A stretch of DNA of 64,000 nucleotides from Acinetobacter sp. TR3 (GTDB taxonomy: Bacteria; Pseudomonadota; Gammaproteobacteria; Pseudomonadales; Moraxellaceae), in NCBI RefSeq assembly GCF_027105055.1, contig NZ_CP114264.1:124001-188000 (forward strand), given 5' to 3'. Positions 1 through 9,366 of this stretch are shown one piece after another. A model generated the notes under the pieces. It saw only the letters and a program-made list of their open reading frames with translations, was not told where the DNA came from and made no database searches. The first letter of the stretch is position 1; every line of letters starts with the position of its first letter. A program made the position numbers and the translations under genes.

Positions 1-51
1 CACCACGTTGCGTTTTTCCAAACACCTGAAATTCCTCTTGATCCTAATTAG
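1..51 (+). CDS. 3' end of an unidentified protein gene (partial)
   Basis: Frame 1 is open from the window edge and ends HHVAFFQTPEIPLDPN followed by TAG. Only 16 residues are visible, so I cannot assign a family. The reading is supported by a strong hairpin terminator about 30 bases downstream and by the convergent argS gene. The rest of the gene lies outside the window. Confidence 0.55.
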   Translation, partial: HHVAFFQTPEIPLDPN

Positions 52-79
52 GTTATTTGTAACTTGAAACTGCTTAAAA

Positions 80-116
80 ACAAAGCATTATGTTTAAAAT
101 AATGCTTTGTTTGTTT
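80..116. terminator. Bidirectional intrinsic terminator
   Basis: A perfect 12-bp inverted repeat (ACAAAGCATTAT at 80-91 and its complement at 99-110) surrounds a 7-base loop. It has A-rich sequence before it and T-rich sequence after it. It lies between the convergent unidentified gene and argS and can serve both. Confidence 0.8.
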
Positions 117-129
117 TGCGATCTGGGTA

Positions 130-227
130 ATGTTGCAAGAGCGTTGCTTTGCTGATTACATTTCTACGCGGGCATAGTCCTTGTCTTGCGACAATGTGCA
201 AAGCGTTGCTTTGCTAGTTACATTGTC
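130..227 (-). repeat. Two imperfect copies of a hairpin repeat at the 3' end of argS
   Basis: Read on the minus strand, the argS stop region forms ACAATGT, a short bulge, GCAAAGC, a 3-base loop, GCTTTGC, then ACATTGT, so two nested stems share one axis. About 62 bases further on a diverged copy repeats the same layout. The shared core is AGCAAAGCAACGC. The first copy overlaps the argS stop codon. This looks like a REP-like or small palindromic element, but I found no further copy in the window. Confidence 0.5.
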
Positions 228-2008
228 TCAGGTGCAGATACACCGAGTAATTCTAAGCCATTATGTAAAACTTGCTGTACGTTGATTGAAAGTAATAAAC
301 GTGCTTGTGTAAGTGTCACATCATCGCCAAGGACTTTATGTTCGTTGTACCAACCGTGGAATAAGGCTGCTAACTCTTTCAGATAGTTGCCAATTTGATG
401 TGGTTCATACGCATTTGCTGCACGTACTAAAATATCTGGATAAGCGGCAAGTTTCGCTAAAATTTCAGTTTCAGCATCAAGCTCTAAACGATTTGCATGT
501 TCACGTGCCGAAACAGCATCAAAACTGAGATGTGTAGATGCTGCTTTTTCTAACATACGGCAAATACGGGCGTGTGCATATTGAATGTAGTACACGGCAT
601 TATCTTTGCTTTGTGAAACTGCAAGGTCTAAGTCAAAGTCGATGTGTTGTTCAGATTTACGCATCACATAATAGAAACGTGCTGCGTCATTACCGACTTC
701 TTTACGTAGGTCACGTAAAGTCACGAACTGACCCGAACGAGATGACATTTGCACCATCTCGCCACCACGCCATAAGCTCACGAACTGAACCAAAAGCACG
801 GTCAATTTCTTCGAGTCATAACCCATTGCATCAATGGCTGCTTTCACACGTGAGATATAGCCGTGGTGGTCTGAACCCCAAATATCAATCAGGTCGGTAT
901 AGCCACGTTGTAACTTATTTAAGTGGTAAGCAATGTCAGATGCAAAATAAGTGGTTTGACCATTACGACGTTTGACTACACGGTCTTTCTCATCGCCAAA
1001 TTCAGTTGATTTAAACCAAATATTGCCATCTTTTTCATAGAGAAAGCCACGTTGATCAAGCGTCGCAAGTGCTTCATCAATTTTTTCGGTTAGCGAAGCT
1101 TCGCTGAACCATTCATCAAAAGTCACGCCAAAGTCAGCAAGGTCATCTTTGATATCATCCAAAATGGCATGTAAAGCCGCTTGGTGAAATACACGATAAC
1201 CCGCACCTAACTGTTGTTGTGAATTGGCAATTAAGCCATCAATGTGTTTTTCTTTATCACCAGACAAAATAACTTTATTGCCTTCAGCATCGAGTTCTTC
1301 GGCATATTGAACGTCTTCAGGCACATCTTTATAAATGTCAGCAACTGGACGAACATGCGCATCTGCATCTTTATCAATAATGCTTTGTGCGATTTCTTTG
1401 ACGTAGTCGCCTTGATACGCATTTTTAGGGAAAACCAGTGTTTGTCCCGTGAGTTCTAAATAACGTAAATACGTTGATGTTGCCAAAATATCCATTTGGC
1501 GACCTGCATCATTGACATAGTATTCACGGTCAACTTGTGCACCTGTTGCTTCTAAAAGGTTAGCAACAGTCATGCCGTAAGCTGCACCACGACCATGTCC
1601 CACATGCAGACTAGATGTTGGGTTTGCAGAAACAAATTCGACTTGGATTTTTTTAGCTGCATTGGCTTGGCTGCGTCCATATTGGTCTTTTTGTGCTTGA
1701 ATTTGATCAAGTACTGCGAAGCGTTGGTCTGCATTTAAAAAGAAGTTAATAAAACCAGGGCCTGCGATTTCTGCCTTTGTAATGTCAGCGACTTCAGGCA
1801 GTGCTGCTAAGATTTTTTCAGCTAGATCACGTGGTTTCATACCAGCAGCTTTAGAGCCGATCATGGCAATATTGGATGCAAAGTCACCGTGACTTCGGTC
1901 TTTGGTACGGGTTAAATGGCTCGTGTTTGTCCAATCTGAAGGAAGTACCCCTTGTTGTTGAAGGGATTGTACCGCATGATCAAGAGCTGCTTGTATTGCC
2001 GTATTCAT
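218..2008 (-). CDS. argS: Arginyl-tRNA synthetase
   Basis: This cytoplasmic class I aminoacyl-tRNA synthetase attaches arginine to tRNA-Arg. At 596 residues it has normal length. The HIGH motif appears as HVGHGRG at about residues 135-141. The KMSKS position is the degenerate QMSSRSG, as is common in ArgRS. The N-terminal additional (tRNA D-loop recognition) domain and the C-terminal DALR-type anticodon domain (around YIQYAHARI and onward) are both present. The ATG start at 2008 is in a gene standing alone, with the Dyp peroxidase upstream on the same strand 170 bp away. The stop codon lies inside a hairpin repeat. Confidence 0.97.
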   Translation of the reverse strand: MNTAIQAALDHAVQSLQQQGVLPSDWTNTSHLTRTKDRSHGDFASNIAMIGSKAAGMKPRDLAEKILAALPEVADITKAEIAGPGFINFFLNADQRFAVLDQIQAQKDQYGRSQANAAKKIQVEFVSANPTSSLHVGHGRGAAYGMTVANLLEATGAQVDREYYVNDAGRQMDILATSTYLRYLELTGQTLVFPKNAYQGDYVKEIAQSIIDKDADAHVRPVADIYKDVPEDVQYAEELDAEGNKVILSGDKEKHIDGLIANSQQQLGAGYRVFHQAALHAILDDIKDDLADFGVTFDEWFSEASLTEKIDEALATLDQRGFLYEKDGNIWFKSTEFGDEKDRVVKRRNGQTTYFASDIAYHLNKLQRGYTDLIDIWGSDHHGYISRVKAAIDAMGYDSKKLTVLLVQFVSLWRGGEMVQMSSRSGQFVTLRDLRKEVGNDAARFYYVMRKSEQHIDFDLDLAVSQSKDNAVYYIQYAHARICRMLEKAASTHLSFDAVSAREHANRLELDAETEILAKLAAYPDILVRAANAYEPHQIGNYLKELAALFHGWYNEHKVLGDDVTLTQARLLLSINVQQVLHNGLELLGVSAPETM

Positions 2009-2143
2009 AGTTACCGAAATAAATGTCGCGGAAAAACGTCAAATATAGCAAATTTTGAGGGCTTAATGGGAGAGTGATTGAAGTGGAATTAACATATTCA
2101 CATAAATCTTTTCAGACTTTTATTTTTCAGTGTGGTGATGGGG

Positions 2144-2176
2144 ATGCTATATCGACGATAGATATAGCATTTTTCT
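2144..2176 (+). terminator. Hairpin followed by a T-run between argS and the Dyp peroxidase gene
   Basis: ATGCTATAT and its complement flank a short loop, followed on the plus strand by a T-rich run. The T-run faces the plus strand, whereas both neighbouring genes are on the minus strand. Its role as a terminator for the peroxidase gene is therefore uncertain. Confidence 0.4.
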
Positions 2177-2178
2177 CT

Positions 2179-3099
2179 TTAAGCTTGTAAAACCTGTTCG
2201 AGTAATTCATCACTTGGTGCGAAATAATATGCCCCATCAATCGCAGTAGTGAAATGCAATAAACGGTCATGAATACCATCACCTGTGGTACCAAACATTC
2301 GTTTTAACATGGCATCAATAATGCTCAAATTATTGGTATAGGCAACAAAAAATAGACCTTGTTCACCTTTACCATCACCATAAGGCAAACTGTGACGCAA
2401 GATTTCCATTTCTTCGCCATCCTCATCTTCTACTACAGTACGAGCGACATGCGAATTTTGGGGTTTGATGTCATCATCAAGTTCAATAGATTCAAGTTTG
2501 GTACGTCCAAAAACATGTTCTTGAGCATCGACTTTGAGTTGTTGCCATTTTGCTAAATCATGAATATAGCGTTGTGCAAAAATAAAGCTGCCATCTGCAA
2601 AAGCGCCAGCTGTTTCTGCAAGGAGGGCAGCTTCAGCACGGTCATCTGGAAATTGAGGATTTTCTGTACCATCAATAAAGCCTGTCATATCGCGACCATC
2701 AAAGAAACGGAAACACGCGCGTTCATCTAAAACATCAACTTTGTTTTGAATGCCACTGAAGAATGCTTGACTGATGGCAAAGCAAATATCGGCACGAGCG
2801 CTGGCGATATGAATAAACACATCGGCGGGTACGACAGGCATATTAAACGCCCCTTGTTGAGGGTCGAGTTGTTTAAACCCCTCAGGCGTTTGTGAATAAA
2901 GTCTCGACCAAAGCTCAGGGCCAAATGCAATCGCAGTTTTAATCTGATCATTTGGGTGTTGAGTGATAAGACGATCACGAGTTGAAAGCAGAGCTTCAAT
3001 CTGCTGCTTGAGTTCCGAAATACTTAAATCTTTTAAACGCAAAACAATAAAACGAGCATGGTCGGATGGTAATGGAAGAATGACGGATTGAGCAGTCAT
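2179..3099 (-). CDS. Dyp-type haem peroxidase
   Basis: This is a dye-decolourising peroxidase that uses haem and hydrogen peroxide to oxidise varied substrates. The 306-residue length fits the bacterial A/B-type enzymes. The GXXDG-type motif is at residues 140-148 (GFIDGTENP, catalytic Asp143). The likely proximal haem ligand is His217 (NSHVAR) and the distal Arg is Arg235 (ILRHSLPYG). No signal peptide is visible, so it is probably cytosolic or carried in an encapsulin. No encapsulin gene is adjacent. A good ribosome site (AAGGAG) precedes the ATG at 3099. Physiological substrate unknown. Confidence 0.93.
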   Translation of the reverse strand: MTAQSVILPLPSDHARFIVLRLKDLSISELKQQIEALLSTRDRLITQHPNDQIKTAIAFGPELWSRLYSQTPEGFKQLDPQQGAFNMPVVPADVFIHIASARADICFAISQAFFSGIQNKVDVLDERACFRFFDGRDMTGFIDGTENPQFPDDRAEAALLAETAGAFADGSFIFAQRYIHDLAKWQQLKVDAQEHVFGRTKLESIELDDDIKPQNSHVARTVVEDEDGEEMEILRHSLPYGDGKGEQGLFFVAYTNNLSIIDAMLKRMFGTTGDGIHDRLLHFTTAIDGAYYFAPSDELLEQVLQA

Positions 3100-3227
3100 G
3101 AAGCTCTCCTTGGTTCGTTATTTTTAAATGATACAAAGATATGATTTTGCCCGATGTGAGCAGTGCTTAATAGCTTACTTTTGACGATTTTTACGATATT
3201 GATAATCGTTAAATAATAGTCGACATA

Positions 3228-3250
3228 GCATCCAAGCATTGGATGCTAAG
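3228..3250. other. Hairpin downstream of znuB
   Basis: AGCATCCAA and its complement surround a 3-base loop about 12 bases past the znuB stop. There is no T-run on the minus side. It may act as a 3'-end stabilising hairpin for the zur-znuCB transcript. Confidence 0.4.
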
Positions 3251-3261
3251 ATTGGAAACAT

Positions 3262-4071
3262 TTAATTGGTTTTAAAATTTGGTATGAATTTTTGTACTGC
3301 AAAAATAACTGCGAAGCAAAGCGCCATACATAAAACGATACTCAGACCTGTGGCAATATTTAACGCCGCACTAGACCATAAGCCAACCGTCACACCCAAT
3401 TGAGCCAGTATAAATGCCCAAATCACCATTTGTTTAGGTGAATGTGCAAGTAAGCGTGCGCTTAGTGCAGGAATCACCAGTAATGCACCCATAAGGAGTG
3501 AGCCGACAGCGCGGAGCGCAAGTACAGTAAATAAAGCCAGTAATAGCATGAAAATTAAACGTTGCCAGTTGGCACTGACTCCTTCGCTCATGGCAATATC
3601 AGGGTCAATCGCAATTTGGATTTGCGCTGACCATGAGCGATAAAGCACAGCTAGAGAACTCACAATGACCACGGCAAACATGGGTAAATCAGCCCACTCG
3701 ATACTGAGTAGATCACCGAACAAATAGCTCAATAATTCGGGACGTAAACTCGGAATATGCTGAATCAAGAGCAAGCCTGAGCAGAGTAAGGTTGCTGAGC
3801 TTAGAGCGAGGAGGGCATCATTGGGTAGGCGAGAATCATGCAGCACCCATAAAATTGCTACCAATAATGCAGCTAAACTGGCTACACCTAACCAAAAAGG
3901 TAAATGCAATAAACCTGCAATCGCGACACCCAGTAAAGTTCCGTGGGCCATGGTGTCGGCAAAAAAAGACATTCTGCGCCAAAGCATCAGGCAGCCGAGT
4001 GGTGCTGTCAGGAATACCAGTAGCGACCCCATAATCCAAGCAGGTAATAGTAGTTGTAACCATTCCATCAT
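3262..4071 (-). CDS. znuB: Zinc ABC transporter permease ZnuB
   Basis: This inner-membrane permease of the high-affinity zinc importer pairs with the ATPase ZnuC and the periplasmic binding protein ZnuA. It is 269 residues long with about eight hydrophobic segments typical of the ABC-3 permease family. The motif FFADTMAHGTLLGVA (about residues 36-50) is the conserved stretch contacting the ATPase. The gene follows znuC by three bases in the same orientation, so the two are translationally close. A Zur box upstream of the neighbouring znuA points to zinc-responsive control of the locus. Confidence 0.95.
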   Translation of the reverse strand: MMEWLQLLLPAWIMGSLLVFLTAPLGCLMLWRRMSFFADTMAHGTLLGVAIAGLLHLPFWLGVASLAALLVAILWVLHDSRLPNDALLALSSATLLCSGLLLIQHIPSLRPELLSYLFGDLLSIEWADLPMFAVVIVSSLAVLYRSWSAQIQIAIDPDIAMSEGVSANWQRLIFMLLLALFTVLALRAVGSLLMGALLVIPALSARLLAHSPKQMVIWAFILAQLGVTVGLWSSAALNIATGLSIVLCMALCFAVIFAVQKFIPNFKTN

Positions 4072-4074
4072 TGC

Positions 4075-4863
4075 TTAGACCTTTGGTTCGGGGTGAATAT
4101 GTGGGCGTGGATCATGAGAACAGGGTTCGGCATGGTCACTATGCCCACAATGATTGTGATGATGCTGATAGAACATCCGTTGCGTACCAAAAATCGCTTG
4201 GTATTCAGGATGCTGCTGAATGCTTTCAGGTAAACCACTACAGCAAATGTGCTTATTGAGACAGACCACCCGATGCGTACCTTGCATCACCCATTGCAAA
4301 TCATGTGAGACCATTAACACTGCGCAACCATAACGTTCAGGTAAGCTGCGGACATAGTCGTAGAGTTCAGCTTCGGATTGAATATCCAAACCTTGCATTG
4401 GCTCATCAAGCACTAAAATATCAGGTTGACGTAGTAAAGCACGTGCCAGTAAAACCCGTTGTCGTTCACCGCCTGACAGTTGTTGTACTTTGGAGGACAG
4501 TAGTTTTTGAATCCCTGTATCACGACTAATTTCTTCACGTAAATCAGCAGTGCAAATTTCTAAATCAAGTAAGTCTTGAACACGTAAGGGAAGACTGGCT
4601 GAAGGGTTGAATTTTTGAGGGACGTAAGCCAGTTTTAATTTCTTGGAAAAGTGAACTTTTCCTTTATTGGGTGACATGATGCCGAGTAAGACTTTAATTA
4701 ACGTCGACTTACCTGCACCATTTGGCCCTATGAGCGTTACAATTTCTTTTGCTTGTAATGCAAAATCAATATTTCTCAAAATATCCCGCTCATCACGTCG
4801 AACAGAAATATTCTCCAATTGAATAAGTGGAGTGCTTACTGACGTGTGTTGCACTGATGACAT
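4075..4863 (-). CDS. znuC: Zinc ABC transporter ATP-binding protein ZnuC
   Basis: This ATPase powers zinc import through ZnuB. It is 262 residues long. Walker A is GPNGAGKST, the signature is LSGGERQRV, Walker B is ILVLDEP, and the switch His lies in MVSHD. The C-terminal tail is unusually rich in His and Cys (HHHNHCGHSDHAEPCSHD), a plausible zinc-binding extension. The annotated ATG overlaps the end of zur by 28 bp, indicating coupled translation. A slightly later start cannot be excluded. Confidence 0.95.
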   Translation of the reverse strand: MSSVQHTSVSTPLIQLENISVRRDERDILRNIDFALQAKEIVTLIGPNGAGKSTLIKVLLGIMSPNKGKVHFSKKLKLAYVPQKFNPSASLPLRVQDLLDLEICTADLREEISRDTGIQKLLSSKVQQLSGGERQRVLLARALLRQPDILVLDEPMQGLDIQSEAELYDYVRSLPERYGCAVLMVSHDLQWVMQGTHRVVCLNKHICCSGLPESIQQHPEYQAIFGTQRMFYQHHHNHCGHSDHAEPCSHDPRPHIHPEPKV

Positions 4864-5333
4864 TTTCCAGAAATTTCAATGATGCTGTGCTGTGCAAAAA
4901 ATTGATCAGAAGCAGCAAGTTGATCAACCTGTTGAATCAAGCCTTGTGCTGAAGCCTCTTTCACTGAATGACATTCAGTACAAATCAGAAAGGCAGCTTG
5001 GTGTCCTTCACGTGGATGACAACACGGAATATAAGCATTGATAGAGGTTAATCTATGAATTAAGCCTTTTTCTAGTAAAAAGTCTAAAGTACGATAAACC
5101 GTAGGTGGGGCAGCAGGGCGGTCTGCTTGTCCTTTAATTTTAGCCAATAAATCATAAGCCCCCATCGGTGCAGAAGCATTTAGAATGAGTTCAAGCACTT
5201 CTTTACGCAAAGGGGTTAGGCGAGCGCCAACCGCAGCACATAAACTTTCTGCTTCAGCAAGTCGAGCTTTAATATCGTGATGACCGTGGACACCATGTAA
5301 AGCATTGTCATGTTCATGAGAACAAGAACCCAT
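4836..5333 (-). CDS. zur: Fur-family zinc uptake regulator Zur
   Basis: Zur represses zinc-uptake genes when loaded with zinc. It is 165 residues long. The N-terminus is His-rich (HEHDNALHGVHGHHD). A winged helix follows, with the family motif RPAAPPTVYRTLDFLLEKGLIHRL. Downstream are the metal-binding CTEC and the C-terminal CHQC Cys pairs of the structural zinc site. It is the first gene of the zur-znuC-znuB operon and diverges from znuA, with the Zur box between them, so it probably regulates both directions including itself. Confidence 0.93.
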   Translation of the reverse strand: MGSCSHEHDNALHGVHGHHDIKARLAEAESLCAAVGARLTPLRKEVLELILNASAPMGAYDLLAKIKGQADRPAAPPTVYRTLDFLLEKGLIHRLTSINAYIPCCHPREGHQAAFLICTECHSVKEASAQGLIQQVDQLAASDQFFAQHSIIEISGKCHQCNTRQ

Positions 5334-5512
5334 AAGTTGACCCCATTATTTTTGTAGAATCTATTGATTGTTCATAAGCCGTAGCTTTTATTGACGTTTC
5401 AATAGACTCGCTATCATAACATGCAATTCAGGATAACGAGCTATATATAAGTTAAGCGCGTGGCGGATAGAGTAATGAATCTTAAAATAGCCATAGGCAT
5501 TTTTTAACTTTT

Positions 5513-5525
5513 GTTATATTATAAC
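5513..5525. promoter_or_regulatory. Zur box
   Basis: GTTATATTATAAC is a perfect palindrome around a central T. It matches the core of the known gammaproteobacterial Zur operator (GTTATA-N-TATAAC). It sits about 40 bp before the likely znuA start and 180 bp upstream of zur. A looser half-site (ATCATAACATG) near 5413 may extend control towards zur. Confidence 0.85.
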
Positions 5526-5553
5526 GTGTTCTGCTGAATTGAGTACTGTTGAG

Positions 5554-6393
5554 ATGTTACGCCTTTTTGTTTTTGTTTTCTTTTCGATGTTAAGTACATG
5601 GGGATGGACTCAAAGTTTGGTGGTCTCAACACATCCGATTTATTTAATTGCTAAAGAGATTACAGCAGGTGTGGAAGAGCCTATTCTGTTACTTGGTGAT
5701 CAAAGCGGACATGATGTACAACTCACACCTGCACATCGTAAGGCAATTCAAGACGCTTCATTGGTGTTATGGTTAGGTAAAGTGCATGAAGCACCTTTAG
5801 AAAAGTTACTTAATAAAAATCCTAAAGCAATTGCACTTTTAGATTCAGGTATTTTGACGATCTTGCCACAAAGAAGTTTACGTGGTGCTGCATTAGCAAA
5901 CACTGTAGATAGCCATGTGTGGTTAGAGCCAAATAATGCAGTGCGAATCGCTTTCTTTATTGCAACTTTACGTTCACAACAATATCCAGAAAATAAAGCC
6001 AAGTACATGGCAAATGCGAAAGAGTTTTCGCAACAAATGCTACAGGCTTCACAGCAATATGAAAGCTCGAATAAAGCCAAACCTTATTGGTCGTATCATG
6101 ATGCTTATCAATACTTAGAGCGAGCGCTCAATTTAAAATTTGCAGGTGCTTTAACAGATGATCCGCATATTGCACCTACTGTTACCCAAATTAAATTCTT
6201 AAAAGATAATCGACCTAAAACACAAATGTGTCTATTGGCTGAAGTGTCAGCAAGTCGTAGTCAATATCAAAAGTTGAATCCAGTAGAGTTTCAAGCTGTA
6301 GATGAAAGTATGCGTGGTGAAGAGGATTTTGTTACTGCATGGAAAAAATTGGCTTCAAAAACCGATAAATGCATATTAAGTACGCAAAAATGA
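5554..6393 (+). CDS. znuA: Zinc ABC transporter substrate-binding protein ZnuA
   Basis: This periplasmic zinc-binding component delivers zinc to ZnuBC. The open frame begins at a TTG (5539). The ATG at 5554 is preferred because it starts directly at a signal peptide (MLRLFVFVFF, cleavage near WGWTQS). Likely zinc-ligand His residues are seen in STHPIYLI, SHVWLEP and SYHDAYQY. The protein is short (about 279 residues) and lacks the His-rich loop of enterobacterial ZnuA. That may be compensated by the His-rich tails of Zur and ZnuC, which is inference. It is preceded by a perfect Zur box. Confidence 0.92.
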   Translation: MLRLFVFVFFSMLSTWGWTQSLVVSTHPIYLIAKEITAGVEEPILLLGDQSGHDVQLTPAHRKAIQDASLVLWLGKVHEAPLEKLLNKNPKAIALLDSGILTILPQRSLRGAALANTVDSHVWLEPNNAVRIAFFIATLRSQQYPENKAKYMANAKEFSQQMLQASQQYESSNKAKPYWSYHDAYQYLERALNLKFAGALTDDPHIAPTVTQIKFLKDNRPKTQMCLLAEVSASRSQYQKLNPVEFQAVDESMRGEEDFVTAWKKLASKTDKCILSTQK

Positions 6394-6470
6394 TGAAAAA
6401 AATAAAAATGAGTTGACTCTATCGTCAGGAAATATGCTAACGAAAAAAACCGACTTAGGTCGAGAAAAGA

Positions 6471-6499
6471 TTGCATGTTCAGGGGTGTAACTCTATAAT
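6471..6499 (+). promoter_or_regulatory. Sigma-70 promoter of the atp operon
   Basis: TTGCAT at 6471-6476 and a perfect TATAAT at 6494-6499 are separated by 17 bases. They lie 65 bases upstream of atpI. No other plausible promoter is seen before atpB. Confidence 0.75.
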
Positions 6500-6563
6500 G
6501 CCTGCGATTCGAAACGATCATCAATAAAACTTGTCAAGCAGTTATGTTGTGAGTGGATAAAAA

Positions 6564-6962
6564 ATGAGCCAAACTAGTCGCATGATTGACCGACGATTAG
6601 CAAAAGCTTTGGTCTTCTTACAAGCGTGTATGATTCCAGTTGCAGCTTTGCTTGCGTGGATGATGAAAGACACAACTGCTGCTTTGAGTGCTGCACTTGG
6701 GGCTTTGGTCTGTTGGTTAGCACATTGTTATTTTGCTTGGCAGTCGTTTAGAACGGCAGGCGCAAGAGCATCAAAACAAGTCATGCTCAATATGTATCGA
6801 GGAATGCTCGGCAAGTTTGCAATTGTGATTGTGGGTTTTATTTTAATTTTAAGCAATGTTAAGCCACTGTCACCGGTTGCATTGTTTGGTGGATTTATAC
6901 TTGTTCAGGCAATGACGTGGGTTGCACCTTTTTGGGCATCACGATTACAGAAACGAGTGTAA
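6564..6962 (+). CDS. atpI: ATP synthase subunit I
   Basis: This small membrane protein begins the atp operon and is thought to help assemble the c-ring. It is 132 residues long with four hydrophobic segments (about residues 13-33, 38-58, 76-98 and 102-122). It is encoded directly upstream of atpB, as in most gammaproteobacteria. The protein is poorly conserved in sequence, so the call rests on length, topology and position. Confidence 0.85.
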   Translation: MSQTSRMIDRRLAKALVFLQACMIPVAALLAWMMKDTTAALSAALGALVCWLAHCYFAWQSFRTAGARASKQVMLNMYRGMLGKFAIVIVGFILILSNVKPLSPVALFGGFILVQAMTWVAPFWASRLQKRV

Positions 6963-7058
6963 GACACATTTTGAGATTTTTGGAAGTGGAAACGAGATCG
7001 TTGCAGTTCGCATGATTTGTTTCGCTTCTTTTTAATGATTGACATTGACCAGGTGTGA

Positions 7059-7937
<879 letters not shown>

Positions 7938-7986
7938 TGGTATTGCCTAATTATCAATCGATGGTTAGGCTTAAATTTTAGTTTAA

Positions 7987-8265
<279 letters not shown>

Positions 8266-8304
8266 TAGCTTAATTCCTAAATCCACATATTGAGGAATAG
8301 CGAA

Positions 8305-8775
8305 ATGAATATCAACCTCACATTGATTGGCCAAGCGATTGCTTTTGGGGCATTTGTCTGCTTCTGCATGAAGTTTGTTTGGCCACCACTAATCAATGCG
8401 ATTAGTGAGCGTCAGCGTAAAATTGCTGATGGCTTAAATGCTGCTGAAAAAGCAAAAGCTGACCTTGCTGATGCGCAAGCACAAGTTAAGGCAGAATTAG
8501 ACGCAGCAAAAGCACAAGCGGCTCAATTGATCGAACAAGCGAACCGTCGTGCAGCACAATTGGTAGAAGAAGCGCGTACCCAAGCATCTGCTGAAGGTGA
8601 GCGTATTCGTCAACAGGCGAAAGAAACTGTTGATCAAGACATCAATGCTGCTCGCGAAGAATTACGTCAACAAGTTGCTGCTTTGGCAGTTGCTGGCGCA
8701 GAAAAAATTCTGAACCAACAAGTTGACGCAGAAGCTCATAATGCCATGCTGACTCAGCTGGCTGCTAAACTTTAA
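8305..8775 (+). CDS. atpF: ATP synthase Fo subunit b
   Basis: This peripheral stalk subunit has one N-terminal membrane helix (about residues 7-27) and then a long charged, Ala-rich coiled coil. The frame is open from a TTG at 8290. The ATG at 8305 is chosen because TGAGGAA sits just ahead of it, and it gives the usual 156 residues. Confidence 0.96.
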   Translation: MNINLTLIGQAIAFGAFVCFCMKFVWPPLINAISERQRKIADGLNAAEKAKADLADAQAQVKAELDAAKAQAAQLIEQANRRAAQLVEEARTQASAEGERIRQQAKETVDQDINAAREELRQQVAALAVAGAEKILNQQVDAEAHNAMLTQLAAKL

Positions 8776-8787
8776 GCGAGGCGAAAT

Positions 8788-9324
8788 ATGGCTGAACTCT
8801 TGACGTTGGCACGCCCATACGCTAAGGCAGCATTTGCTTATGCATCTGAGCAAAATGCAACTGACTCTTGGTCAAATGCATTACAACTGCTCAGTGCTGC
8901 GGTGCAAGATGAAGCATTTTCCGCTTATTTAAATCGCCCTGAGTTGACTCCTGCGGAGCAGGTAAGTCTTTTTGCGAAAGTTTTAGGTGAAGATCAATCA
9001 CAAGCTGTGTCGAACTTTTTGACATTACTTGCAGATAATGATCGTTTAGTTTTATTGCCTGAAATTGCAGCAGAATACGAATTACTTAAATCGCAGAACA
9101 ACAACACTTTGGAAGTAGAGATTGAATCTGCTTTTCCATTAGATGCGACACAAGAGCATATTTTAGCTCATGCGCTTGAAAAACGTTTTAACAGAACTGT
9201 TCATGTGACTGTTAGCGTTAATCCAGCGTTGATCGCAGGTGTTGTGATTCATGCAGGCGACCAAGTGATAGATGACTCTGCGCTTAACAAGCTTGAAAAA
9301 ATGCGGACTCGTCTTCTTGCGTAA
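8788..9324 (+). CDS. atpH: ATP synthase F1 subunit delta
   Basis: This stalk subunit joins the alpha subunits to the b dimer. It is 178 residues long, starting [19 protein letters not shown], the typical N-terminal helix, and ends in the conserved region [23 protein letters not shown]. It follows atpF by 12 bases with ribosome site GCGAGG. Confidence 0.96.
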   Translation: MAELLTLARPYAKAAFAYASEQNATDSWSNALQLLSAAVQDEAFSAYLNRPELTPAEQVSLFAKVLGEDQSQAVSNFLTLLADNDRLVLLPEIAAEYELLKSQNNNTLEVEIESAFPLDATQEHILAHALEKRFNRTVHVTVSVNPALIAGVVIHAGDQVIDDSALNKLEKMRTRLLA

Positions 9325-9366
9325 TAGCAAAAAGACTGAACTTAAAAAAGATTGAGGAATAGCGCA

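Noticed and set aside
538..975. 145-codon plus-strand ORF opposite argS
   Set aside because: Shadow of the clearly real argS frame.
2179..3099. Encapsulin nanocompartment operon with the Dyp peroxidase as cargo
   Set aside because: No encapsulin shell gene is adjacent on either side.
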